Origin: Longitalea arenae
Lineage (GTDB): Bacteria; Bacteroidota; Bacteroidia; Chitinophagales; Chitinophagaceae
Direction of reading: 5' to 3'
Assembly: GCF_016924755.1 (NCBI RefSeq)
Contig: NZ_JAFFJX010000009.1
Span: 62,001 to 126,000, forward strand
DNA: 64,000 nucleotides
In this document: one piece after another, positions 1-8,033 of the stretch
How the letters are laid out: each line of letters opens with the position of its first letter
Numbering within the stretch: position 1 is the stretch's first letter
Notes under the pieces: generated by a model
The model's input: only the letters and a program-made list of their open reading frames with translations
Databases searched by the model: none
Told to the model about the DNA's origin: nothing
Program-made: the position numbers and the translations under genes

Positions 1-1016
1 GATGGAAGGGCAAGTATGACGTAAAAACCTTACCGCTGCATTTTGGCCAAACACTGGATGACATTGGAAAAATAACACCACGGAAACTGCTTCACCTGGT
101 GGGTTTTATTTTCCGGCTCTGCCGGATCCTGATCACCTACAGGCCATCCCTGGTATATTTTACGATCGTTCCCACCGGAAAGATCTTTTACCGCGATGCG
201 CTGTTCACGGCGATCATTAAGTTATTTTGCCGCCGCATCATTTTCCACCTGCATAAAAAAGGTATTGAGGAGATGGCTGCCGGTTCCCGCTATAAAAGAT
301 GGCTCTTGCGCAAGACCTTTAAGGGCATAAAGGTGATCTGTTTGTCAGAGAAACTAACGGCAGATATCCGTTCGATATATGATCCGAAACCTTTTATTCT
401 TCCCAATGGTATTGAGATCATGCAAAAACGCATTATGGAACATGATAATGCGCGGCCAAGGATCCTGTACCTCTCGAATCTTGTAATTGGCAAGGGCATA
501 GAAGTTTTCCTGCAAAGCCTGGTAGAACTGCATAAGCAGGGCTGCCCTTTTCATGCAAGGGTAGTAGGTGCACCGGTTGATTACAGTATTGAGCAGGCAA
601 AAGCATATTGTGCAGCCGGTGGTATAACACACCTGGTTGATGTGGTGGGCCCGCGATTTGGCGCCGACAAATTCGAAGAACTGGAAAGGGCGGATATTTT
701 TGTGCTGCCCTCATTTTCTGAATGCGTTCCATTATCCATCCTTGAAGCCATGCAGTTTGGCGTACCCGTGGTTGCTACCTGTGTAGGCGGTATTCCGGAT
801 ATTTTACAGGATGGTGTAAATGGCCTGCTGGTTCCGCCCGGCAGTGTAAAGGACCTGACCAACCGGTTGAAACAATTATTGTCAAATAAAAATGCCCGCC
901 TGCAAATGGGTTATAGTGCCCGCGAGCGGTTTATGCAGAAATATACCCTGTCGAAATTCTATGACGGACTGACCGGTATTTTTGAACAGGTGCTGCACGA
1001 TAAGAAAAGGAACTAA
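1..1016 (+). CDS. Glycosyltransferase family 4 protein, 5' end outside window
   Basis: The reading frame is open from the first full codon at position 3, so the gene starts before the window and the internal GTG at 99 is not a real start. About 337 residues are visible. The C-terminal half is a typical GT-B fold GT4 domain: a donor-site stretch with '[25 protein letters not shown]' character (the E-x7-E type region near residue 250), followed by a '[19 protein letters not shown]' type loop. The family transfers a sugar from a nucleotide-sugar to a glycan or lipid acceptor, usually at the inner face of the cytoplasmic membrane during polysaccharide synthesis. The acceptor cannot be told. The preceding genes, probably an exopolysaccharide cluster, are out of view. 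Confidence 0.88.
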   Translation, partial: WKGKYDVKTLPLHFGQTLDDIGKITPRKLLHLVGFIFRLCRILITYRPSLVYFTIVPTGKIFYRDALFTAIIKLFCRRIIFHLHKKGIEEMAAGSRYKRWLLRKTFKGIKVICLSEKLTADIRSIYDPKPFILPNGIEIMQKRIMEHDNARPRILYLSNLVIGKGIEVFLQSLVELHKQGCPFHARVVGAPVDYSIEQAKAYCAAGGITHLVDVVGPRFGADKFEELERADIFVLPSFSECVPLSILEAMQFGVPVVATCVGGIPDILQDGVNGLLVPPGSVKDLTNRLKQLLSNKNARLQMGYSARERFMQKYTLSKFYDGLTGIFEQVLHDKKRN

Positions 1017-1077
1017 GCGATGCTTCATCGGTGATATTCTTTATATTAGTGTTGGGGAACAAAAACCTCAACATACC

Positions 1078-1932
1078 ATGAAGCTATACAAAACAGGCAA
1101 AGGGATCTTATTACAGTTTAAAGAGGAATTTTATGTGTTGCAGCACGATTGGGATACACTGATCAACCGGGATAATTTATACGCTTTTTTGCTGGAAGAG
1201 TATCTGAATGGAAAAAAAGTTAGCACTGAGCAGGCTGAAGAATGGCACCGTGCGTATTTACTGCCGCCTATTGGTTCGCAGGAAGTGTGGGCTGCAGGTG
1301 TTACTTATTTGCGAAGTCGGGACGCGCGGATGGAAGAGTCAAAAGACACAGGCGGGGCCGACTGTTATTCACGCGTGTACGAAGCAGAGCGTCCCGAATT
1401 ATTTTTTAAAGCATTGCCCCACCGCGTATCGGGCCACCAGCAAACCGTTTACATTCGAAAAGATTCAAGCTGGAATGTGCCCGAGCCGGAACTGGCTCTG
1501 TACATCAACGCCGCCGGTGTCATTCAGGGCTACACCATTGGCAACGATATGAGCTCCAGAAGTATCGAGGGCGAAAATCCATTGTATCTTCCACAAGCCA
1601 AAGTATACGAAAAAAGCGCCGGGCTCGGGCCCTGCCTCTATGTTCCTGAACAGCCTATCAATGGGGAAACGGGTATTTATATGACCATACATCGCAATGA
1701 AGCGAAAATGTATGAAGGCAGCACTACCATCAGCCGCATGAAGCGAACATTAACCGAGCTCGTATCTTATCTCTATCGGGAATGCGATTTTCCCACCGGC
1801 TGTTTCCTGATGACCGGTACCTGCCTGGTGCCGCCGACAGACTTTACTTTACAAGCCCGTGATCGCGTTACGATTAGCATCGATGGTATTGGTACCCTCG
1901 TGAATTTTATAGATGTAAAGGGCGGGATCTAA
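1078..1932 (+). CDS. Fumarylacetoacetate hydrolase (FAH) family protein, 2-keto-3-deoxy-sugar-acid dehydratase-like
   Basis: 284 residues from the ATG at 1078. An upstream in-frame ATG at 982 lies inside the preceding gene and is rejected. The FAH fold is shown by 'PEPELALYI' (metal-binding Glu pair), '[19 protein letters not shown]' and a C-terminal 'GTCLVPP' strand. That middle motif is the form I associate with 2-keto-3-deoxy-D-arabinonate/xylonate dehydratases rather than with fumarylacetoacetase, so a role in oxidative pentose degradation is the best guess. The substrate is not proven. No sugar dehydrogenase genes are adjacent. The stop codon overlaps the convergent DoxX-like gene by 4 bp. 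Confidence 0.8.
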   Translation: MKLYKTGKGILLQFKEEFYVLQHDWDTLINRDNLYAFLLEEYLNGKKVSTEQAEEWHRAYLLPPIGSQEVWAAGVTYLRSRDARMEESKDTGGADCYSRVYEAERPELFFKALPHRVSGHQQTVYIRKDSSWNVPEPELALYINAAGVIQGYTIGNDMSSRSIEGENPLYLPQAKVYEKSAGLGPCLYVPEQPINGETGIYMTIHRNEAKMYEGSTTISRMKRTLTELVSYLYRECDFPTGCFLMTGTCLVPPTDFTLQARDRVTISIDGIGTLVNFIDVKGGI

Positions 1933-2369
1933 CGCAGGCAGAAATACCAGACCCATGCCATATATAGGGGTTGAAAGAACAGGCGTGATATATTGTAGAG
2001 AGTAGGTTTCGCTGTGGACACATATATATTTGCCGGAAACACGGCTACTAATAAGAGCAGGAGGCCATAGGCGGCCAGTGTGCGCGTAGGGCCGAACAAC
2101 AAGAGAATGCCCAGGATGATCTCAGCAGCGCCGCTGAGATAATTCATGGCTTCCCGGTATGGCCAGTGGGGTGGGATCATGGCGAGCAGTTTTTCCGGCT
2201 TTAGAAAATGACTGATGCCTACCAGCACAAACATGGCTGATAACGCAAATGCGCCTTTATCGGCTAAAGTAGATAACCAACTACCGCCCGAGGCCAGGCT
2301 GATCAAAAAGCCGATGCCAAAAAATGCTATTAGTCCGATCATGAATGCCATACAACCAAATTTTATCAT
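1929..2369 (-). CDS. DoxX-like small membrane protein
   Basis: About 146 residues with four hydrophobic segments. There is a central '[28 protein letters not shown]' type region (phenylalanine-histidine after TM2, then a Pro-Pro loop) and '[16 protein letters not shown]', as in DoxX/DoxD-like quinone-associated membrane proteins. I start at the ATG at 2369. A longer frame reaches 2438, and the ATG at 2351 is also possible. It lies 72 bp downstream of the Crp/Fnr gene on the same strand, so the two probably form one unit. The family function is poorly defined (redox or stress linked). Confidence 0.75.
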   Translation of the reverse strand: MIKFGCMAFMIGLIAFFGIGFLISLASGGSWLSTLADKGAFALSAMFVLVGISHFLKPEKLLAMIPPHWPYREAMNYLSGAAEIILGILLLFGPTRTLAAYGLLLLLVAVFPANIYVSTAKPTLYNISRLFFQPLYMAWVWYFCLR

Positions 2370-2441
2370 ACAAAATTGGCAATAGCTGTTTGCAATACCA
2401 TTAACCTGCGTTAAAAAGCCCGGGCCCTTCATTAACATAGG

Positions 2442-3032
2442 TTAACCGCGGGCCGATCGCGCGGCGAGTTTATTTCTTATACGGCTGAGGCTGGGGGCCT
2501 GAATGCCGAGGTAAGATGCGATATAATGTTGTGGCAGCCTTTCCAGGATCTGCGGCTGCGTTTCTAACAATTCAAGATATCTTTCTTCAGCAGTTTTCAG
2601 TAATAAAGACTTATAAGAATTCATGGCCACCAGGTACACATATTCTGCAATAAGGCGGCCGAAGCGTTCATACTGTGCGCCCATACTATACAATTGCTGC
2701 ATGTTGTTATAGGACAAACAAAATACCTCACTATCTTCCAGTGCTTCTACATTGTTGGCGGCCGGTTTCCGGGTCAGAAAGCTTTCATAATCGCCGATCC
2801 ACTGCCCTTCGAACATAAAATGGCCGGTCTGTTCCCGCTCCTGGTAAGTAAAATACAATCTGAATGCTCCTTTATGCACAACGGCCATCTCATGGGCTAC
2901 CTGGCCTTCCTTTACAAAAAAATCATGTTTGGCTATGGTGCGGTGTTCCAGCTTGCTGATAAAAAATACCATTTCCTCCTCGGTGATCGAGGGCATGATG
3001 CGTTGTAGAGATTGTTTGATGATCGTAAACAT
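2442..3032 (-). CDS. Crp/Fnr family transcriptional regulator
   Basis: 196 residues. An N-terminal cyclic-nucleotide-binding-like beta-roll (about 20-115, with 'GAFRLYF' and 'FEGQWIGDYESFL') is followed by a helical linker and a C-terminal winged helix with 'YIASYLGIQAPSLSRIRNKL' near residues 166-186. This is the usual architecture of the many small Bacteroidota Crp-like regulators. Iron-sulfur cysteines of Fnr are absent, and cAMP-contact residues are not evident, so the ligand is unknown. The downstream DoxX-like gene is the obvious candidate target. The 5' end faces a repeat array and the divergent BNR gene. Confidence 0.87.
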   Translation of the reverse strand: MFTIIKQSLQRIMPSITEEEMVFFISKLEHRTIAKHDFFVKEGQVAHEMAVVHKGAFRLYFTYQEREQTGHFMFEGQWIGDYESFLTRKPAANNVEALEDSEVFCLSYNNMQQLYSMGAQYERFGRLIAEYVYLVAMNSYKSLLLKTAEERYLELLETQPQILERLPQHYIASYLGIQAPSLSRIRNKLAARSARG

Positions 3033-3053
3033 GACTTGCTGTTTCTGCTTGCA

Positions 3054-3193
3054 AGTTACAGGTTTCGGGGGAGCAGTCGGTTACCGGTTGCAGGTCGCCA
3101 GTTACCGGTTGCCAGTTGCCGGTTACGGGTACCGGTCGCCAGTTACCAGTTGCCGTCGCCAGTTACCGGTTACCAGTTGCCGGTCGTCAGTTC
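3054..3193. repeat. GTTRCCR heptanucleotide array
   Basis: Degenerate tandem copies of a 7-bp unit, GTTACCG/GTTGCCA/GTTGCCG, fill most of the space between the divergent Crp and BNR genes. The same unit in reverse complement (YGGYAAC) makes the arrays near 5.9 and 7.9 kb. It has no coding role: the frames through it give meaningless LPV/YRL repeats. Confidence 0.9.
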
Positions 3194-3246
3194 AAATGCG
3201 ACCGGTTCTGTTTCAACCTTATGAAGTTTTCGATTATCTTGGCGTT

Positions 3247-4548
3247 ATGTACAAATTATTCACCGCGCTCTTATTAATAGGGAGTGCAGCAACGATTGCC
3301 CAAACAAAGGTGCGCATTACAACCGCCGGAAAAGGCTGGGCCGCCAATTCCGTCAATGCCGTTATTTTCCGCCACAATTCCCTCACCAGCTTTAACAATA
3401 CCCAGTACATCGCATATTATGATTCCGCCCAACGCCTGGTGATCGGCCAACGGGCAATCGGTTCATCACGGTGGACCTTGCAAACCTCCCCCTATACCGG
3501 CAAGGCCACCGATGCGCATAATACCATCAGCATTATTGCCGACGGCGAAGGTTACCTGCATGTATCGTGGGATCACCATAACAATGAATTACGATATGCC
3601 CGCAGTGTGCGTGCCGGCTCTTTGGAGCTGACAAATAAACTGCCTATGACCGGCAGTAAAGAGACCAAGGTCACCTACCCCGAGTTTTACCGTTTACCCA
3701 ATGGCAATCTTCTGTTCCTGTATCGCGATGGCGGCAGTGGCAATGGCAACCTCATGCTGAACCATTATGACACCAAAACCAAAAAATGGACCCAACTGCA
3801 GGATGGCTGGATCAATGGCGAAGGCCAGCGTAGTCCGTACTGGCAAATGGCAATAGATAAAGCAGGCACCATACATATCTCCTGGGTATGGCGCGAGAGC
3901 CCCGATGTAGCATCCAATCATGATATGATGTATGCCCGGTCGAAAGATGGCGGCCGCAGCTGGGAAAAAAGTACGGGGGAGAAATATGCTTTACCCATTA
4001 CGGCGGCTACCGCAGAATATGCCTGCCGCATCCCGCAGCACAGTGAATTGATCAACTCAACCTCTATGAGCACGGATGATGCCGGTCATCCCTATATCGC
4101 CAGCTACTGGCGCGATTCAACCAGTACCATTCCGCAGTACCGGCTGGTATATCACGACGGACAGCAATGGCGCACGCAACAAATATCGCAGCGCAGGACG
4201 CCCTTTTCCTTATCGGGCGGCGGCACGAAACGCATTCCGATATCACGCCCGCAGATCCTGGTTGCCAGTAAAAAGGGCCTTGTACAGGGCCTGCTCGTAT
4301 ACCGGGATATTGAGCGGAAAGAAAAAGCAAGTGTGGCCTATTGTGCTGATATAACGAAAGGGCAATGGCAGGTAAAAGATCTCACCACTTTCCCTGTTGG
4401 CTTATGGGAGCCCAGTTATGACAAAGAGATCTGGCAAAAGCGGCAGGTCTTGCATTTATTCATTGAGCGGGTGGAACAGGGTGATGGAGAAACCACCAGG
4501 GCTATTCCACCGCAGCCTGTGCAGGTGCTGGAATGGTCAATGAGATAA
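3247..4548 (+). CDS. Secreted BNR-repeat (BNR_4 type) protein
   Basis: 433 residues from ATG 3247. The frame stays open upstream through the repeat array, but that extension is nonsense, whereas this ATG opens a signal peptide 'MYKLFTALLLIGSAATIAQ'. The mature part is a predicted beta-propeller rich in 'SxDxGxxW' style turns ('ARSKDGGRSWEKS', 'SWDHHNNELRYARS', 'SWVWRESPDVASNHDMMYARS'). BNR_4 proteins are often attached to polysaccharide lyase or sialidase-like enzymes, so a carbohydrate-active exoenzyme or lectin is likely. The substrate is unknown and no SusCD pair is near. The stop codon lies at the edge of a TGATAATK array. Confidence 0.8.
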   Translation: MYKLFTALLLIGSAATIAQTKVRITTAGKGWAANSVNAVIFRHNSLTSFNNTQYIAYYDSAQRLVIGQRAIGSSRWTLQTSPYTGKATDAHNTISIIADGEGYLHVSWDHHNNELRYARSVRAGSLELTNKLPMTGSKETKVTYPEFYRLPNGNLLFLYRDGGSGNGNLMLNHYDTKTKKWTQLQDGWINGEGQRSPYWQMAIDKAGTIHISWVWRESPDVASNHDMMYARSKDGGRSWEKSTGEKYALPITAATAEYACRIPQHSELINSTSMSTDDAGHPYIASYWRDSTSTIPQYRLVYHDGQQWRTQQISQRRTPFSLSGGGTKRIPISRPQILVASKKGLVQGLLVYRDIERKEKASVAYCADITKGQWQVKDLTTFPVGLWEPSYDKEIWQKRQVLHLFIERVEQGDGETTRAIPPQPVQVLEWSMR

Positions 4549-4696
4549 TGTGATAATTTGATAATGTGATAATTTGATAATGTGATAATGAAATGTAATG
4601 TGATAATGAAATGCAATGGGTTAATTTATCAATGTGATAATTGGGACAAGTTTTGAAATGAAACGCAATGTGATAATCGGGGTAAGTTGTGATAAT
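4546..4696 (+). repeat. TGATAATK octamer array
   Basis: About a dozen copies of TGATAATG/TGATAATT, with drifted copies such as AAATGCAATG, begin at the TAA of the BNR gene and continue for about 150 bp. The unit recurs near 40.1, 40.2 and 42.9 kb. An 8-bp period containing TGA and TAA puts stops in every forward frame. Confidence 0.88.
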
Positions 4697-4823
4697 ACAG
4701 GTTCCCGGGTGGCTGGCTTGGTTTAATCCATTAATTGTAGCGTTGGTTCAGGGTATCTATGTAGTTCTTATTGTTTGAGCATGAGCAGGACAATGAAGAT
4801 AAGAGCTGCTTCGTTAATTGGCC

Positions 4824-5084
4824 ATGATCGAACGCCTTACATCATTATTCAAAAATTACCTGTGGGAATTTCATTGCTGGTCGACCCAGGTGCCCATGGA
4901 TACAAGTTTGGAAGAAATTAAAAGGCAATTGCCTGCATATATTTCTGTTGACTGGCAGCGCCCCGAACAGTTCGGACAAGGATTATTATACCCGGTGACG
5001 CGGATAAAAGGCCACAGGATGAAGCGCAGGCAATATATAGGTTTTGTTGAAGGCGCCTATTGCGGCTGCACATTGATGAGCTGA
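4824..5084 (+). CDS. Small hypothetical protein, 86 aa
   Basis: Frame from ATG 4824 (a TTG six bases upstream is also in frame). Not recognised. It has an amphipathic start ('MIERLTSLFKNYLWEFHCW'), a basic stretch 'KGHRMKRRQYIGF' and two cysteines near the C terminus. It ends in 'TLMS', not Gly-Gly, so it is not the sulfur-carrier partner expected for the downstream E1-like protein. A strong terminator 110 bp downstream supports its being transcribed. Codon use looks ordinary for the window. Confidence 0.45.
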   Translation: MIERLTSLFKNYLWEFHCWSTQVPMDTSLEEIKRQLPAYISVDWQRPEQFGQGLLYPVTRIKGHRMKRRQYIGFVEGAYCGCTLMS

Positions 5085-5196
5085 CCGCTAACGGGTTACC
5101 ACTCATTTGCTTACACGTGCAGTTTAGGTGCTAAGAATGCCCTGTTCGTTTAACCGTTTTTTCTCCGTACATTTAATATACATACCATACATAGTT

Positions 5197-5226
5197 AAAG
5201 CTCCCCATGAAACGGGGAGCTTTTTT
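5197..5226 (+). terminator. Intrinsic terminator
   Basis: AAAGCTCCCC / GGGGAGCTTT, a 10-bp perfect stem with a 7-nt loop, is followed by six T. It ends the small-ORF transcript just before the M67 gene. Confidence 0.88.
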
Positions 5227-5280
5227 AATGTACCTTATCAGGCAGAGCAGCAGGCATATCAACAGATAAAATATTGTAAC

Positions 5281-5706
5281 ATGATCGTACTTGATAACGA
5301 TGCGCAAAAAGTTATTGTACAGGAGGCCGTCAATGCCTATCCAAACGAATGTTGCGGATTTTTATATGGGCATGAAGACAGCAATGGCCGCCGGATCATT
5401 ACCCTGGCGCGCGAAGCAAAGAACGTGATAGAAGGTGATCAACGGCGGCGTTTCGAGATCTCACCGCACGACTATCTCGAAGCGGAAAAATATGCAGAAG
5501 AAAAAGACCTTGAACTACTGGGTGTGTATCATTCTCATCCCAATTACCCCGCTATACCTTCGGAATTTGACCGCGCCGCCGCACAACCTTTCTTTTCATA
5601 CCTCATCATTTCCGTGAATGAAAAGGAGCCCGGGCCTATCCGCTCCTGGCGTTTAAATGACGACTGGCAGTTTGAAGAGGAGAACAATCATTTGATCGCT
5701 TACTGA
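5281..5706 (+). CDS. M67 family (JAMM/MPN) metallopeptidase, Mec+-like
   Basis: 141 residues from ATG 5281. An open extension to 5128 crosses the terminator and is rejected. The JAMM zinc site is complete: Glu23 in 'NECCG', His84 and His86 in 'YHSHP', then Ser94 and Asp97 in 'PSEFD'. Small stand-alone bacterial JAMM proteins remove cysteine or other groups from the C terminus of ubiquitin-like sulfur carriers, as Mec+ does for CysO-Cys. The next gene encodes an E1-like/rhodanese protein, which fits that pathway. No sulfur-carrier gene is visible here, so the physiological substrate is open. Confidence 0.85.
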   Translation: MIVLDNDAQKVIVQEAVNAYPNECCGFLYGHEDSNGRRIITLAREAKNVIEGDQRRRFEISPHDYLEAEKYAEEKDLELLGVYHSHPNYPAIPSEFDRAAAQPFFSYLIISVNEKEPGPIRSWRLNDDWQFEEENNHLIAY

Positions 5707-5810
5707 TAAGTTGACAGCTTGATAGAGTTGACAGCTTGCTGCTGTTCACAGGTTGAAAAAGTTGACAGGCTGGTAGAGTTGCTAGGTTGATAAAGTGGCG
5801 GGTTGATTTT
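5704..5810 (+). repeat. GTTGACAG-type degenerate array
   Basis: Drifted copies of 'GTTGACAGCTTGATAGA' begin at the M67 stop codon. They run into a short unique stretch (5811-5873) and then the YGGYAAC heptamer array. Confidence 0.65.
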
Positions 5811-5874
5811 GATTGGAATTGACGACATTCGCAGAGGGCAATTGAGGCCATTGAGCACTACAATAAACAGAGTG

Positions 5875-6097
5875 AACCGGCACCCGGCACCCGGTAACCG
5901 GCACCCGGTAACTGGCAACCGATGACTGGTAACTGGTGACTGGTAAACGGCAACCGGCACCCGGTAACCGGCAACTGGCAACGGGAATCTGGCACCCGGC
6001 AACCGGCACCCGGTAACCGGCAACTGGCAACGGGAATCTGGCACCCGGCAACCGGCACCCGGTAACTGGTAACCGGCAACTGGCAACCGGTCAACCG
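5875..6097 (+). repeat. YGGYAMC heptamer array with exact 49-bp duplication
   Basis: About thirty heptamers of the form CGGTAAC, TGGTAAC, CGGCAAC and CGGCACC. A 49-bp block (seven units) at 5951-5999 is repeated exactly at 6000-6048, with a third partial start at 6049, which indicates recent higher-order expansion. It separates the M67 and MoeB-like genes. Confidence 0.93.
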
Positions 6098-6124
6098 CAG
6101 CCCTGCAACTTTAACAGATCAAGC

Positions 6125-7282
6125 ATGAGTACGCAAATAAGTTTTTCCAAAGAAGAACTCGCCCGGTATAACCGGCACATTATAATACCCGAATTCGGAC
6201 TGGCCGCACAGGAAAAATTAAAAGCAGCCAAAGTGCTGGTAGTTGGTTCAGGCGGCCTGGGCAGTCCGGTCTTATTGTACCTGGCTGCCGCCGGTATTGG
6301 CACCATTGGCATTGTTGACTTCGATGTGGTAGACGATAGCAACCTGCAACGCCAGGTATTGTTTGGCGTACATGAGATCGGAAAACCAAAAGTGGAAGCG
6401 GCCAAAGCACGGCTGCAGGCACTGAACCCGCACATAGAGTTTATACTGTATAACACCCAACTCACTTCTCAAAACGCCCTGGACATTATAAAAGACTATG
6501 ATGTGGTGGCCGATGGCACCGATAATTTCCCCACCCGTTACCTAGTGAATGATGCCTGTGTGCTGTTGGGCAAGCCGAATATTTATGCTTCCATTTTCCA
6601 GTTCGAAGGGCAGGTGGCAGTATTTAACTACCGTTACGCCAACGGCGATATAGGGCCGAATTACCGCGATCTGTACCCAACGCCGCCACCACCCGGACTG
6701 GTGCCCAGTTGCGCCGAGGGGGGCGTATTGGGCGTATTGCCGGGCATCATCGGCAGTCTGCAGGCGCTGGAGGTCATTAAAGTGATCACCGGGGTAGGAG
6801 AGCCCCTGGCCGGTCGTTTTTATATTTTTGACGCCTTGCGTTTCGAAAGCCGCACTTTTAATATTTCCCGCCGCGATGATAATCCGCTGAATGGAAAAAA
6901 TCCAACCATCACCCAACTGATCGATTATGAACAGTTCTGCGGTGTTAAAGCAGTAGAAAAACCTGTGAAAGAGATCACACCCCGTGAGCTGACCGAATTA
7001 CAGGAGAAAGGCGTTAGTTACCAGCTGATCGATGTTCGTGAACCCTATGAGTACGACATCGTGAACATCGGCGCCGAACTGATACCGCTGGCCAGCGTGG
7101 CCGAACAGGTGGATAAGATCAATAAAAATATCCCCGTGATCCTGCATTGTAAAATGGGCGGCCGCAGCGCCAAAGCGATCCGCGAGCTTGAAGAGAAATT
7201 CGGCTTCAACAATCTCTTCAATTTAAAAGGCGGCATTCTGGCCTACATTGAAGAAGTGCAGCCGGAGTTGACAAAGTATTGA
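6125..7282 (+). CDS. E1-like adenylyltransferase/sulfurtransferase (HesA/MoeB/ThiF domain + rhodanese)
   Basis: 385 residues. The N-terminal E1-like domain carries the ATP loop GSGGLG at 41-46, 'DDSNLQRQ' and a 'PPPPGLVPSCAEGGVLGVLPG' stretch. The C-terminal rhodanese domain (about 280-380) has the active-site loop 'CKMGGRS' with Cys342. This MoeZ-like architecture activates the C-terminal Gly-Gly of a ubiquitin-like sulfur carrier and then thiocarboxylates it, for cysteine, molybdopterin or thiamine synthesis. Both zinc CxxC pairs of classical MoeB are replaced ('NYRDLYP', 'DDNPLNG'), which I believe is common in this phylum. The M67 gene upstream is the natural partner. Confidence 0.88.
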   Translation: MSTQISFSKEELARYNRHIIIPEFGLAAQEKLKAAKVLVVGSGGLGSPVLLYLAAAGIGTIGIVDFDVVDDSNLQRQVLFGVHEIGKPKVEAAKARLQALNPHIEFILYNTQLTSQNALDIIKDYDVVADGTDNFPTRYLVNDACVLLGKPNIYASIFQFEGQVAVFNYRYANGDIGPNYRDLYPTPPPPGLVPSCAEGGVLGVLPGIIGSLQALEVIKVITGVGEPLAGRFYIFDALRFESRTFNISRRDDNPLNGKNPTITQLIDYEQFCGVKAVEKPVKEITPRELTELQEKGVSYQLIDVREPYEYDIVNIGAELIPLASVAEQVDKINKNIPVILHCKMGGRSAKAIRELEEKFGFNNLFNLKGGILAYIEEVQPELTKY

Positions 7283-7350
7283 ATGGGCAATGGTGAATGG
7301 TCAATGGTGAATGCCCGCCCAACTGAACGTCGTTCGGGCCGGGTGAATGG
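7283..7350 (+). repeat. AATGGTSA/ATTGACC-family array
   Basis: Units such as AATGGTG, AATGGTC and AATGGGC run on directly from the moeB-like stop codon. The reverse complement (ATTGACC, ATTCACC, ATTGCCC) recurs near 12.9, 21.8, 33.4 and 33.5 kb. Confidence 0.85.
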
Positions 7351-7414
7351 GCAATACTGCGAGATCGTTTGCTAAACGAAGTTTCCTCATTTCATATCTG
7401 AAATGCGCATAAGT

Positions 7415-7800
7415 CGGCTTGCAATGGATCGTTTTGGGCTGTATTCCAACCTGACAAGCTGTATGATATCGTTGCAGGCTGTTTTTCCGTTAAAACGGAT
7501 AACTATAACCTCTTAACAGCTTGTTATCCCGCCATGGCAGGCTGCTTTGCTCTCCAGGTAGGTGATCACCGGAAGAAAACAGCTTTCAGCGGGGTAAAAA
7601 CAAGCTGCAACGGTCAGCATACACGCAGAAACGATCTGAAGTCAGGTTGAAATGGCAAAAATCCAGCTGTTTTGTGTCCATGGCAGCTTGAAATGGTAGA
7701 AAGTCAGCCTGAAATGATAGCAAATCAGCCAGCATGGCTGCATTACAGCTTGTTATTGTAGGAAAACCGCCTGCAATGGCAGAAATGCAAGCAGTTACAA
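7415..7800. repeat. Degenerate ~21-bp repeat region
   Basis: There is no credible gene. Successive segments begin AGCTTG/AGCCTG/GGCTG and continue with AAATGGYAGAAA-like text, e.g. near 7685-7735, with a spacing of about 20-22 bp. Copies are heavily drifted. The 21-bp spacing is three times the 7-bp unit used elsewhere, which may or may not be meaningful. Confidence 0.6.
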
Positions 7801-7839
7801 CGGTATTCCCGCGTGCAAGGCCTGGAAACAAGCAACCAG

Positions 7840-8032
7840 CGACTGATAACCGGCGACTGGTAACCCACACCCGAAACCGGCAACCGGCAACCGGCAACCG
7901 GTAACCGGTAACTGGTAACCGGGTAACCGGTAACCGGCAACTGGGAAACCGGTAACCGGTAACTGGTACCCGGCAACCGGGTAACCGGTAACCGGAAACT
8001 GGTAACCGGTAACTGGTACCCGGCAACCGGTT
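7840..8032 (+). repeat. YGGYAAC heptamer array with 50-bp-spaced block
   Basis: About 25 copies of CGGTAAC/TGGTAAC/CGGCAAC with occasional 8-bp units. A 30-bp block at 7951-7980 recurs exactly at 8001-8030. The array ends one base before the stop codon of the minus-strand gene starting at 9596. Confidence 0.92.
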
Positions 8033-8033
8033 A

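Noticed and set aside
2929-3246. Upstream extension of the BNR gene into the Crp gene region
   Set aside because: The added residues come from the complementary strand of the Crp gene and the heptamer array; the signal peptide at 3247 fixes the start.
5700-8026. Minus-strand frames through the arrays that read LPVTGCRLPGAG-like repeats, some with LPxTG motifs
   Set aside because: They are translations of YGGYAAC heptamers; the 7-bp period cycles all frames. The sortase-like motifs arise by chance and the organism type lacks that wall-sorting logic.
5874-8032. Possible CRISPR arrays
   Set aside because: Units are 7-8 bp, contiguous and degenerate, with no 25-37-bp repeat, no unique spacers and no cas genes.
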